A stretch of 64,000 bases of DNA from Microvirga ossetica (GTDB lineage Bacteria; Pseudomonadota; Alphaproteobacteria; Rhizobiales; Beijerinckiaceae), in the NCBI RefSeq assembly GCF_002741015.1, contig NZ_CP016616.1, positions 169,501 to 233,500 on the forward strand. Reading direction: 5' to 3'. The position numbers and the translations under genes are program-made. Positions 54,158-62,892 of the stretch are shown piece after piece. The notes beneath the pieces were generated by a model. The model saw nothing but the letters and a program-made list of their open reading frames with translations, made no database searches and was not told the DNA's origin. Each line of letters begins with the position of its first letter. The stretch's first letter is position 1.

Positions 54158-55224
54158 CAGCGGACTTCCTCGGCCGCAAGGATCGTGCATTGTTCGGGCA
54201 CGGGCACGAGCTTCACGTTCGTGCCGGCCTCGAGCGGGTTCGTCAGGTTGCCGTTGGCGACCACGTGGCCGGCAGGCGTCTCGCATTGATACTGGTAGGC
54301 GCGGCCGAGATAGGTCCGCAGGCCGAGCTGTGCCGGGAGCCCTTCGGCGGCCGGATCGGTCGATACCACAAGGCCGTCCGGCCGTGTCGCCAGCAGGAAC
54401 GTATCCGGTATGGTGCCGAACGCAGCTTGCGACAGCCGCAGCCGCATTCCCGCCGTCTCGGCGGTGACGACATCGCCGTCGCGGGCGACCACTTTGAGCG
54501 GGATGATGTTCTCGAAGCCGACAAAGCGGGCCACAAAAGTGTTGGCAGGGCGCCGGTAGAGCACCTCCGGCCGGTCGAACTGCATCAGCCGCCCCGTATT
54601 CATGATCGCGACGCGGTCGGAGATCGAGAAGGCCTCCTCCTGGTCGTGCGTGACATAGACCGAGGTGGTGCCGTTGGCGCGCTGGAGCTGGCGGATCTCG
54701 ACCCGCATGTCGACCCGCAGCTTGGCGTCGAGATTGGAGAGCGGCTCGTCGAACATCAGCAGCGGCGGCTCGATCACGAGGGCCCGGGCGAGAGCGACGC
54801 GCTGCTTCTGACCGCCCGAGAGCGCGCCGGGCGCCCGATCCGCCAGGGCGGCGAGGCCGACGCGCTCCAGCATCGCCATGGCCCGCCTGCGGCGCTCGTC
54901 CGTGCCGATGCCGCGCTGCTTGAGGCCGAAAGCGACGTTGTCGAGGACGGAGAGATGCGGGAACAGGGCGTAGTTCTGGAACACGAGCCCGATATCGCGC
55001 TTGTGGGTCGGCAGCCGCGTCAGGTCGCGCCCGCCGAGCGCGATCGATCCGGCAGTCGGCGAGAGGAAGCCGGCGATCAGGCGCAAGGTGGTGGTCTTGC
55101 CGCAGCCGCTGGCTCCGAGAAGCGAGACGAGCTCACCGGCCTGGACCGAGAGCGAGAGGTCTTCGAGAACCTTGGTCGTCCCGTAATGGGCGGAGACGGC
55201 GTTGATGTCGAGTGGCTGTGTCAC
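54157..55224 (-). CDS. ABC transporter ATP-binding protein (PotA-like)
   Basis: ATPase of 355 residues. Walker A GASGCGKTTTLRLIAG, Q-loop, signature LSGGQKQRVALARAL and Walker B PLLMFDEPLSNLD are intact; a TOBE_2 domain (about 275-350) marks the spermidine/putrescine/iron group. It follows the second permease by six bases and overlaps the amidohydrolase start. The class usually carries polyamines or Fe(III), but here the neighbours point to purines or related N-heterocycles. Confidence 0.92.
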   Translation of the reverse strand: MTQPLDINAVSAHYGTTKVLEDLSLSVQAGELVSLLGASGCGKTTTLRLIAGFLSPTAGSIALGGRDLTRLPTHKRDIGLVFQNYALFPHLSVLDNVAFGLKQRGIGTDERRRRAMAMLERVGLAALADRAPGALSGGQKQRVALARALVIEPPLLMFDEPLSNLDAKLRVDMRVEIRQLQRANGTTSVYVTHDQEEAFSISDRVAIMNTGRLMQFDRPEVLYRRPANTFVARFVGFENIIPLKVVARDGDVVTAETAGMRLRLSQAAFGTIPDTFLLATRPDGLVVSTDPAAEGLPAQLGLRTYLGRAYQYQCETPAGHVVANGNLTNPLEAGTNVKLVPVPEQCTILAAEEVR

Positions 55225-55230
55225 GGAAAG

Positions 55231-56019
55231 CTACTTCGCAAGAAAGGTGAGGCCGAGGGTTCGCTCCACGATGGCCATCACGGCCACGGTCAGGAACATC
55301 AGCAGCACGGAGACGGAAGCGACGGTCGGATCGAAGAACTGCTCCACATGGGCGAGGATCTGGATCGGCAGGGTGCTGATGCCAGGACCCGTGAGGAAGA
55401 GCGAGACCGACACGTCGTTGAGCGAGGTGATGAAGGCAAGAATGAAGGCCGCGATCACCCCTGCCCGCACATTCGGCAGCACGATGGTGAAGAAGGTCTT
55501 CGCCGGGGCGCTGCCTAAGCTGATCGCCGCCTCCTCGATGGAGAAGTCGAAGGAGGCGAGGCTCGCGCTGATCACGCGCACCACGTAAGGCAGCACGATC
55601 AGCGTGTGACCGATGAGAAGGGACAGGAAGATCGGCGCGCCGGTCCCGACCGTCAGCGACTTCAGCAGGGCGAAGCCGAACACGATCTCGGGCACGAGGA
55701 TCGGCAGCACGAACAGCGTCCCGAGCCATTTCGGCAGCTCGATCCGGAAGCGGTTGAGCGCATAGGCTGCCGGAATGCCGATCAGCAGCGCGATCAGCGT
55801 TCCGAGAAGAGCGATCTGCAGGCTCGTCACGATGGTGCGGCGGAAGGCGCTGATCTCGAAGATGTTCTGGAACCAGCGCAGGGAAAGCCCCTGTGGCGGG
55901 AAGGTCAGGTAGGTGGTGTCGCTCAAGGCTGCGCCGACGACGATGACGAGGGGCAGCATGAGGAACAGATAGACCAGCGCCGCGATGCCGATGAGGATGG
56001 GATGAGGTCTGTCGGACAT
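55231..56019 (-). CDS. ABC transporter permease (PotC-like)
   Basis: Inner-membrane permease of 262 residues, BPD_transp_1 family, with six helices and the EAA loop SIEEAAISLGSAPAKTFFTIVLPNVRAG that contacts the ATPase. The ATG at 56019 (MSDRPHPILIG) shares one base with the upstream permease stop; the longer frame upstream overlaps that permease and is not used. Confidence 0.91.
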   Translation of the reverse strand: MSDRPHPILIGIAALVYLFLMLPLVIVVGAALSDTTYLTFPPQGLSLRWFQNIFEISAFRRTIVTSLQIALLGTLIALLIGIPAAYALNRFRIELPKWLGTLFVLPILVPEIVFGFALLKSLTVGTGAPIFLSLLIGHTLIVLPYVVRVISASLASFDFSIEEAAISLGSAPAKTFFTIVLPNVRAGVIAAFILAFITSLNDVSVSLFLTGPGISTLPIQILAHVEQFFDPTVASVSVLLMFLTVAVMAIVERTLGLTFLAK

Positions 56020-56867
56020 CACGTGGCCATGGGGTTGATGCGGCGGGCGATATGGCTCATCGCGAGAACGATGGAGATCGTGATCACCGTCATGATGGTC
56101 GCGATCGTCGAGGCGCCGACCCAGTCGAAGGACACCATGGCGCGCTGCTGAAGCAGGGTCGCGAGCACGGTCTGGCGCTCGCCGCCGAGGAGCTGCGGCG
56201 TCGCATAGGCCGTGAAGCTGCCGGTGAAGACGAGCACCGCGCCGACGATGAGGCCAGGCACGGCTAGCGGCAGCAGCACCTGCCAGAACGTCGCCACCGG
56301 GGACGCCCCGAGCGACGAGGAGGCCTGCAGCACGTCCTTGGGGATGTTCTCCAGCACGCCGACGAGGGAGAGCACCATCAGCGGCACGAAGAGATAGACC
56401 ATGCCGACGATGACGGCCCCTTGCGTGTAGAGCATCTCGAGGGGCTCGTTGACGATGCCGAGCGACAGCAGGGTCTGGTTGAGAATGCCGTTGCGGCCCA
56501 GGATGATGAGCCAGGCGAAGGCGCGGACCACGACGCCGGTCAAAAGCGGAAACACCGCCGCCACGATGAGCAGGCTCTTCAGCTTTCCGGGCGCACGCGA
56601 GACCACGTAGGCGGTCATGAAGCCGAAGATCAGGGAGATGATCGTCGTGAACGCCGAGATCTGCAGCGTCCGGAACAGGACGGTCGTGCGGAAGCCACTG
56701 TTGAAATAGGCGATATACGGAGCGAAGGCCCCGCGCGGATCCATGAAGGTTCCCGCGATCACGGCCGCGATGGGCACGATCAGGAAGCCGATCACGGCGA
56801 GTGTGGCGGGCGCCGACAGCGCCCACCCGGTTGCGCCGTTCCGGCGCCAGAAACGTCTCGATGTCAT
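56019..56867 (-). CDS. ABC transporter permease (PotB-like)
   Basis: Inner-membrane permease of 282 residues, BPD_transp_1, six helices, EAA loop VLQASSSLGASPVATFWQVLLPLAVPG. The start at 56867 (MTSRRFWRR) follows the binding-protein stop by ten bases; the frame continues 21 codons upstream inside that gene. It pairs with the PotC-like subunit. Confidence 0.91.
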   Translation of the reverse strand: MTSRRFWRRNGATGWALSAPATLAVIGFLIVPIAAVIAGTFMDPRGAFAPYIAYFNSGFRTTVLFRTLQISAFTTIISLIFGFMTAYVVSRAPGKLKSLLIVAAVFPLLTGVVVRAFAWLIILGRNGILNQTLLSLGIVNEPLEMLYTQGAVIVGMVYLFVPLMVLSLVGVLENIPKDVLQASSSLGASPVATFWQVLLPLAVPGLIVGAVLVFTGSFTAYATPQLLGGERQTVLATLLQQRAMVSFDWVGASTIATIMTVITISIVLAMSHIARRINPMAT

Positions 56868-56877
56868 GATGGCTGGA

Positions 56878-57918
56878 TTACTTCCCGAAGACTTCGCTCC
56901 AGGCGTCGAGCCAGTCGTTCTTGGCCGCATTGAGCTTCTCGTAGTCGAGGCGCCTGAGCGACGCGATCATCTTCGGGCCGTAGGTCCAGCGGGAAGCCTG
57001 CTCGGGCGTCAGCTGCACCGCCGTCGCGACCGGAGCATCCACGCCGCGCTCGGCCAGGGTCTGCTGGATCTTCGGATCGAGGATGAAATTGATGAACTGA
57101 TGCGCCAGCTCGGGATTGGCCGCACCCTTGGCGATGTTCACCGTGTTGAGGGTGGCGTAGTCGCCCTCCTTCAGCTCGGCCCAGCGCACCGTCGGGACGG
57201 CGGCCTGGATCTGAGCCAGGGTGAAGTCCTGCGCCATGGCGACGGAGACCTCGCCGGTCGAGAACAGATTCACGAGCTCGGAACCGGTGTTGTAGTTCTT
57301 CACTACGTTAGGCTTGAGCTGCTCGAGGGCCTTGAAGGCGGCCTTCTCGTCCTTGTACGGGTCGACGCCCGCCTTGCTGGCGGCAACCAGAACCGTCATC
57401 GGGCCGGCGGTGGTGGTGATGCCCGGGAGCGAAACGCGACGCTTGAGATCCTCGCGCCACAGATCGTTCCAGGAGGTGATCGGGGACGACACCTTGGCGC
57501 TGTCGTAGATGATGCCGACACGGCCGATAGTGTACGCAGGGCCGAACTTGCCCTGCGGCTCCCTGGCGAGCTCGTAGATGCCGTTGATGTTCGGGATCTT
57601 GGCGCGGTCGACGGGCTGGAACAGGCCCTCCTGAATGCCGATCTGGGAATAGCTGTCGGTCAGGTAGACCACATCCACGCCGCTGCCGCCGCGGATCTTG
57701 ATCTTGTTCAGGCGGTCAGCGTTGTTGCCGGTCTCGAAGACCAGTTCGCAGCCGCATTGGGCGCGGAACGGCTTGAGGATGATCTCTTCGAGCTTGTCGC
57801 CGTTGAAGCCCCACCAGGAGATCGTGAGGGTCTTGTTCTGGGCCATGGCCGGAGCCGCGGACAGAGCCGCCAGAACAAAGGCCATGCTCGCTATCGGTTT
57901 GTGCCAACGCCCTACCAT
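56878..57918 (-). CDS. ABC transporter substrate-binding protein (PotD/SBP_bac_8 type)
   Basis: Periplasmic binding protein of 346 residues with a Sec signal peptide (to AAPAMAQ). The mature start TLTISWWGFNGDKLEEIILKPF and the later ANPELAHQFINFILDPKIQQTLAERG match the polyamine/iron/thiamine binding group. It is the first gene of the PotDBCA-amidohydrolase operon. Ligand not readable; context suggests a purine or related compound. Confidence 0.9.
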   Translation of the reverse strand: MVGRWHKPIASMAFVLAALSAAPAMAQNKTLTISWWGFNGDKLEEIILKPFRAQCGCELVFETGNNADRLNKIKIRGGSGVDVVYLTDSYSQIGIQEGLFQPVDRAKIPNINGIYELAREPQGKFGPAYTIGRVGIIYDSAKVSSPITSWNDLWREDLKRRVSLPGITTTAGPMTVLVAASKAGVDPYKDEKAAFKALEQLKPNVVKNYNTGSELVNLFSTGEVSVAMAQDFTLAQIQAAVPTVRWAELKEGDYATLNTVNIAKGAANPELAHQFINFILDPKIQQTLAERGVDAPVATAVQLTPEQASRWTYGPKMIASLRRLDYEKLNAAKNDWLDAWSEVFGK

Positions 57919-58105
57919 CTCAAGGTCTCCCAGGTTTCAATGTTTCACAGCCAAAGGGTATGGTGCCGATACCCTTCTCGAAGGCGGCGCGCGCCCTATG
58001 GACACCACGCATTAACACAACCGTGGCCTTGGGAAAGCCCTGCTCCGCAAGGACAGCGCCCACCTTACAGCCATTTTGCCCAAAAAACTTGCAATTCGAA
58101 GACGG

Positions 58106-58792
58106 CTATACGGCGGCCCAGCCGCCGGCTGCCGTCCGCCTCAGGCGCGGGGTCCGGAGCACGCCCACGACGCGATCCGACCATCGGCCGTCGAGCGCAG
58201 CGAGCGGCTCGCGCCAGGCATCCGTCTGCAGCATCGCCGCGCCGATGGCGACGGGCCTGACTCCGCAGGATTCCAGAAGTTTCAGGGCCGCAACGATGGA
58301 CCGTCCGCTGCTGATCACGTCGTCCACGAGCAGGACCCGCCTGTTTTCGATCAGAGGCAGCATGCGCGGGTCGAGATAGAGCCGCTTGACCTGCTCCGGG
58401 CTGGTGATCGAGGTCATCGGAACGGAAAGTTCCTCGCGATACCAGAACTTGCGCGAGGTTCCGAGCGGGACATAGCGGCTGTGACCGAGCTTCTTCGCCG
58501 TCCCGCTCGCGAGCGTGAGCCCGAGGGTCGGAAGCCCGATCACCACCTCCGGGTCGAAGGAGCGAACCTTGTCGGCAAGCGCGCCGCAGAGCGCATCCTC
58601 GACGGCGAAACCGGCCTGATTGATGATGAGTGATGCCAGCGCATGCTCGCCGTCCGCCAGTTCGCGGATCGGCAGCCGGAGCTGGCGCCCATCCTCGAAC
58701 GCGGCCGGATAGAAGCCGCGGTGCCCCTCGGCCGGATCGCTGGCGAAGGTCGCGGGCGGGTGGATCTCCTGCCAGAAATCATGCGGCTGCAT
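58106..58792 (-). CDS. Phosphoribosyltransferase family protein
   Basis: Protein of 228 residues. The PRPP-binding motif is RRVLLVDDVISSGRSIVAAL (residues 151-170), within a type I PRTase fold; VVIGLPTLGLTLA precedes it. Enzymes of this sort attach a base to PRPP (adenine, hypoxanthine, orotate and others). The ATG at 58792 is preferred to an upstream in-frame start. It lies 187 bases upstream of the binding-protein gene in the same direction and diverges from the M20 hydrolase, fitting base salvage. Confidence 0.86.
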   Translation of the reverse strand: MQPHDFWQEIHPPATFASDPAEGHRGFYPAAFEDGRQLRLPIRELADGEHALASLIINQAGFAVEDALCGALADKVRSFDPEVVIGLPTLGLTLASGTAKKLGHSRYVPLGTSRKFWYREELSVPMTSITSPEQVKRLYLDPRMLPLIENRRVLLVDDVISSGRSIVAALKLLESCGVRPVAIGAAMLQTDAWREPLAALDGRWSDRVVGVLRTPRLRRTAAGGWAAV

Positions 58793-58887
58793 CGCTCGTT
58801 TCTTTCCCCTGCTGCGCCCGAGGTGATTGTGGCGCAATCGTCGTCGCGCTATCGAACGGGCTGCAATTGCCCCAGGACGACAGCACG

Positions 58888-60057
58888 ATGCCCCATCAGG
58901 ACCTCATCCAGGCCGACCTATCATTCCTGCGCGGCCTCCGCCAAGACCTGCATGCCCATCCGGAGCTCGGGTTCGAAGAGGAACGGACGAGCGGCATCGT
59001 CGCCACTCTGCTGGAAGAGGCCGGTCTTCGCGTCCATCGGGGCCTGGGCAAGACGGGTGTCGTCGGCACATTGCAGGTCGGCAGCGGCACGCGGACCATC
59101 GGCCTTCGCGCCGACATGGATGCTCTCGCCATGCCGGAACAGGCGGAGCGCCCCTACAAGTCGAAATTTTCCGGCAAGATGCATGCCTGCGGCCATGACG
59201 GGCACACGACCCTGCTGCTTGGCGCGGCCCGGCATCTCGCCCGCACCAAAAACTTCTCCGGTACGGTGCATTTCATCTTCCAGCCGGCGGAGGAAGGCCG
59301 GGGCGGCGCGCAGAGGATGGTGGAGGACGGGCTGTTCGACCTCTTTCCCAGCGATGCGGTCTACGGTCTGCACAACATGCCGGGGCTCGCCATCGACGAG
59401 ATGGCGGTGACATTGGGCCCGCAGCTCGCCTCGTCGGACACGTGGCATGTGACCTTCAAGGGCATCGGCACCCACGGCGCCAAGCCGCATCTCGGCAAGG
59501 ACCCGATCACCGCGAGCGGGCACTTCCTCTCCGCCCTGCAGAGCATCGTCGGCCGTGTGGTCAATCCGCTGCAGCCGGCGGTGGTCAGCGCCTGCTCCGT
59601 GCAGGCGGGCGACCCGCGGGCGCTCAACGTCATTCCGGATATCGTGGAGATCGGCGGAACGGCGCGGGCCTATTCCGCCGAGGTGCGCAACCAGTTGGAG
59701 ACGGAGATCGAGCGGCTCGCGCGTGGCGTCGCGGCCATGTTCGGGATCGAGGCGTCTTACGAGTTCCGCCGGCGCATTCCGCCGGTCATCAACCAAGCGG
59801 ATGCGACCGCCCGCGCGCTGAAGGCGGCGCAGGCCGTGTGCGGAAAGAAGATCGTGACCGATTTCGAGCCCTCGACGGCGGGCGACGATTTCGCCTTCTT
59901 CGGTGAGGCGGCGCCGGGTGCCTATGTCTGGCTCGGGAACGGCCCCGCCGTCGACGGCGCGCTCCATCACAACACGGCCTACGACTTCAACGACGAGGCG
60001 ATCCCGACCGGCGTCGCCTTCTGGGTCGCGCTGGTGGAGCAGGAGCTGGCCGCATAA
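58888..60057 (+). CDS. M20 family amidohydrolase
   Basis: Zinc-dependent hydrolase of 389 residues of the hippurate/IAA-amino acid hydrolase group (M20D). Motifs: LRADMDALAMPE, HACGHDGHTTLLLGAARHL, FIFQPAEEGRGGAQRMVEDG and a dimerisation domain around residues 185-295. It hydrolyses an N-acyl or carbamoyl amide, but the substrate is unknown. ATG at 58888 is chosen; the frame is open 86 codons upstream across the divergent PRTase. It may have an independent role, or recycle a product of the adjacent locus. Confidence 0.9.
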   Translation: MPHQDLIQADLSFLRGLRQDLHAHPELGFEEERTSGIVATLLEEAGLRVHRGLGKTGVVGTLQVGSGTRTIGLRADMDALAMPEQAERPYKSKFSGKMHACGHDGHTTLLLGAARHLARTKNFSGTVHFIFQPAEEGRGGAQRMVEDGLFDLFPSDAVYGLHNMPGLAIDEMAVTLGPQLASSDTWHVTFKGIGTHGAKPHLGKDPITASGHFLSALQSIVGRVVNPLQPAVVSACSVQAGDPRALNVIPDIVEIGGTARAYSAEVRNQLETEIERLARGVAAMFGIEASYEFRRRIPPVINQADATARALKAAQAVCGKKIVTDFEPSTAGDDFAFFGEAAPGAYVWLGNGPAVDGALHHNTAYDFNDEAIPTGVAFWVALVEQELAA

Positions 60058-60084
60058 GGCTGGATCAAAGTGACTCCTGTTGAG

Positions 60085-60192
60085 CCCTCATCCTGAGGGC
60101 CGCCGTAGGCGGTGTCTCGAAGGATCAGGGCGTTTCCAGTGCGCGCTGGATCCTCCTTCGAGACGCAGCTTCGCTGCTCCTCAGGATGAGGT
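60085..60192. repeat. Dispersed palindromic element (CCTCATCCTGAGG family)
   Basis: CCTCATCCTGAGG at the left is mirrored by CCTCAGGATGAGG at the right, with inner TCTCGAAGGATC and GATCCTCCTTCGAGA also inverted. It fills the gap between the M20 gene and the convergent helicase gene. Confidence 0.75.
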
Positions 60193-60219
60193 CAGAGGTT
60201 GATCGATCTGCTTCTGAAG

Positions 60220-62649
60220 TTACCGCCCCCTGACACGATATGACTCGGTCTCGACCACTTCAGCCTCGTCCCGGCCGCGTCGGTTCTTCTTCTGCCGTTG
60301 CGGCTTCGCGCTTCGCTCACGCCTCGACTTCTCGTCCGGCTTCCGGCGATGCGAGACCGAGGTCGCGACCAGCTTTTCCTCGATCTTCGCGTTGAGGCTC
60401 GCCCGCAACGCGACGACCTCTTCCACCTCCTCGAACACCTGTGGGTAGCGCTGCGCAAGCCAGAGCCATGAGGTCGCGATCTTCACGCGCGCTTCGAGCT
60501 TCAAAAGATCGGTGTTCACGTTGAAATCGGGAGCCTGGACTTGCCCGAAGCGCGCGTGCTGCCGCGCCCAGTCGAGGAGTAGTTCGACGGCGAGCTTCTC
60601 GCGCCCGTCGACCGGCGCCATCGCATAGGACAGGCGGTCGAGGATCGGCAGATCGACCGTGTCGAGCAGCGTCGCAAGCTCGATCATCTCGTCCATGTCG
60701 GCCATGCGCAGATCCGGATGGCCGGCGACGAGCGTGTCGTACAGGTGCCGGAGCACGCGGCCAAGGCGGTCGGTCTGCAGCACCTCGCTCGCCGAAAGCA
60801 CCGTCTCCTGGTTCGGCCGGACATAGGCCTTGCCGCGCAACTTGGCGGCATCGCCGTTGAGCGCATTGCGAATCACGGTTTCGACCGGGGCATAGGCGCC
60901 GACCTCCTGCAGGGCCGTCACCAGTCCCTCGTCGTGATGGCCGAAGCGCCCTGCCCGGCCGGCGATCTGCTTGATCTCCATGGCGCTGAGCTGGCGGTCG
61001 CGGATGCCGTCGTACTTGCGCAGGGTCGAGAACACGACGCGCCGCAGCGGCCCGATGTTGAGGCCCATGCCGATCGCGTCGGTGGCGACCAGGATCTCCG
61101 CCTCGCCGTTGCGAAAGCGTGCGGCCTCGGCCCGGCGCACCTCGGGGCCAAGCGCGCCATAAACGGTCGCGACGGTGCGACCCGCCTGCACGAGGCGCAT
61201 GCGCAGGTCGTGGACATCGCGGCGGGTGAAGGCCACAACCGCGTCGCCGCGGATCAGCTTGTTGAGATTGGCGGGAACGCCCTCGACGCGCAGCCTGCCC
61301 TTGCGCTTGAGGATCTTCACCTCCAGGGGCTCTCCGGTCATGGCGAGCAGATGCTCGACGAGCGGGATCGCCTCCGGTGCGCCCGTGAGCACCACGAGGC
61401 GGGCGGGAGCGCCGATCATGGCCTGGGTCCAAGCCCAGCCGCGGCTCGGATCGCCCAGCATCTGGACCTCGTCGATGACGCAGACATCGACGACCCGGTG
61501 CAGATCCAGCGTCTCGATGGTGCGGGCGATATGGGTCGCGCCTTCGGGCAGCACGCGCTCCTCGCCGGTGATCATGCCCGCGGCAAGACCGTCCTCGCTC
61601 ATGCGCTCGTAATGCTCGAGCGCCAGCAGGCGCAGGGGCGAGAGCATCTCGGCGGTCTCCGCCTCGCGGGCGAGCTTCAACGCCTCGTAGGTCTTGCCCG
61701 AATTGGTCGGCCCCGCGAGGAATAGGAAGCGGCGGTTCAGGGAGCGGGCGACGGGGAAGATTGCCGCGTAGCGCTCATAGCCGGAAGCCTCGCGGATCTG
61801 CGCCTCGCGCAGGTGGCGCAGGCGTCTCGCAGCGGCCTTGGAACGATACTCGTCGAGCTTCTGACGCAGCTTGCGCCCGGCCGCGGCCGGTCCACCCTTG
61901 TCGGAGGCATGGATGCGGTCGAGCTTGTCGAGGGCGGCACGGATGCCGCCGAGAACCGCCTGGCGTTCGTCCGCATCCTCATACGCGTCGAGATAGGTCG
62001 CGAGCTCGTCGCGCCAGCCCACCAGTTCCTGCTCGCAGGCCTCGAAGGTGGCGTCCTGCAGATCTATGAGCCTCGCTTCGAGCACCTCTGAGGCGGAAGC
62101 AAGCTCAGGATGTCCCACACGCGCCGGCGACAGCGCGATGGCTGCGACCTCCGGCGGCTCGGCAAAGGCGAATTCGATGGCGATGTCGATGGGCGCGCTG
62201 TCCGGCAGGATCTGCATCGGCTTGCCGAACACCGCCCGATAGCCGGCGAACACGCGCTCAGGCTTCCAGCGCCCGCTCTCGATTTTGCGAATGTCCTCAG
62301 CGACGTAGATTCCTGTGTTTCGGCGGACCGGCGCGAGGATGCTCTGACGGCGCCGGTGGGCGGCCTCGTCGAGAGGCTGGTCCCCGCCGTCCTTTCGCGG
62401 CCGGGAAGCCTGAGCCTCCGAGATCCCGCCCTCCCCGGCCCGCCAGACCGGAATTTGCGATGCCAACTCCGCCACGACGTCCGGGTCGAACATCGGCGCA
62501 TCGAACTTGCGCCCGCGCTTCTGGAAGGTCCTGCGCTCGGCTACCGGGATCAGCCCGGCCTCGACCCAGCGCTCGCACTCCGCCTCGCTGGCGAGCAGGA
62601 TGCCCGGCAGGTGGTTGAGGGTGACGAGGTTTTTCGACTTTTTAGGCAT
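60220..62649 (-). CDS. SUV3-like DEXD/H helicase
   Basis: Large helicase of 809 residues. A unique N-terminal region (1-300) with a short MerR-like start (LASEAECERWVEAGLIP) leads to a SF2 core: motif I AGPTNSGKTYEALK (about 313-326), DEVQM (about 391), TGAPEAIPL, and QIAGRAGRFG in motif VI. These are the signatures of the SUV3 family, the RNA helicase of the mitochondrial degradosome; the SUV3 C-terminal domain follows (about 620-720). The extreme C-terminus is highly basic (RRKPDEKSRRERSAKPQRQKK), as in RNA-binding proteins. A role in RNA turnover is likely by family but unproven. Confidence 0.85.
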   Translation of the reverse strand: MPKKSKNLVTLNHLPGILLASEAECERWVEAGLIPVAERRTFQKRGRKFDAPMFDPDVVAELASQIPVWRAGEGGISEAQASRPRKDGGDQPLDEAAHRRRQSILAPVRRNTGIYVAEDIRKIESGRWKPERVFAGYRAVFGKPMQILPDSAPIDIAIEFAFAEPPEVAAIALSPARVGHPELASASEVLEARLIDLQDATFEACEQELVGWRDELATYLDAYEDADERQAVLGGIRAALDKLDRIHASDKGGPAAAGRKLRQKLDEYRSKAAARRLRHLREAQIREASGYERYAAIFPVARSLNRRFLFLAGPTNSGKTYEALKLAREAETAEMLSPLRLLALEHYERMSEDGLAAGMITGEERVLPEGATHIARTIETLDLHRVVDVCVIDEVQMLGDPSRGWAWTQAMIGAPARLVVLTGAPEAIPLVEHLLAMTGEPLEVKILKRKGRLRVEGVPANLNKLIRGDAVVAFTRRDVHDLRMRLVQAGRTVATVYGALGPEVRRAEAARFRNGEAEILVATDAIGMGLNIGPLRRVVFSTLRKYDGIRDRQLSAMEIKQIAGRAGRFGHHDEGLVTALQEVGAYAPVETVIRNALNGDAAKLRGKAYVRPNQETVLSASEVLQTDRLGRVLRHLYDTLVAGHPDLRMADMDEMIELATLLDTVDLPILDRLSYAMAPVDGREKLAVELLLDWARQHARFGQVQAPDFNVNTDLLKLEARVKIATSWLWLAQRYPQVFEEVEEVVALRASLNAKIEEKLVATSVSHRRKPDEKSRRERSAKPQRQKKNRRGRDEAEVVETESYRVRGR

Positions 62650-62892
62650 TTAGACTTTCATCGGCCGGGGCGGGCTTTCCCGCCGCTCCGGCTCCGTTCG
62701 TACAGGCCCCCTGCCGTCCCGGCTTCATGCCAGGTTGAACGCAGAAAGGGCAAAGATGTTTGCGGGTGACGATGCTCGCTGCCGCCGGACGCTGCCCCGA
62801 GGGGCGCGGATCAAGACTTAACGCATTGAGCTGTCGGCTCTTTCTCCTCCTATGTGTTGACGGCGGAGCGCAAAATCAAGCTAGCAAGCGCG

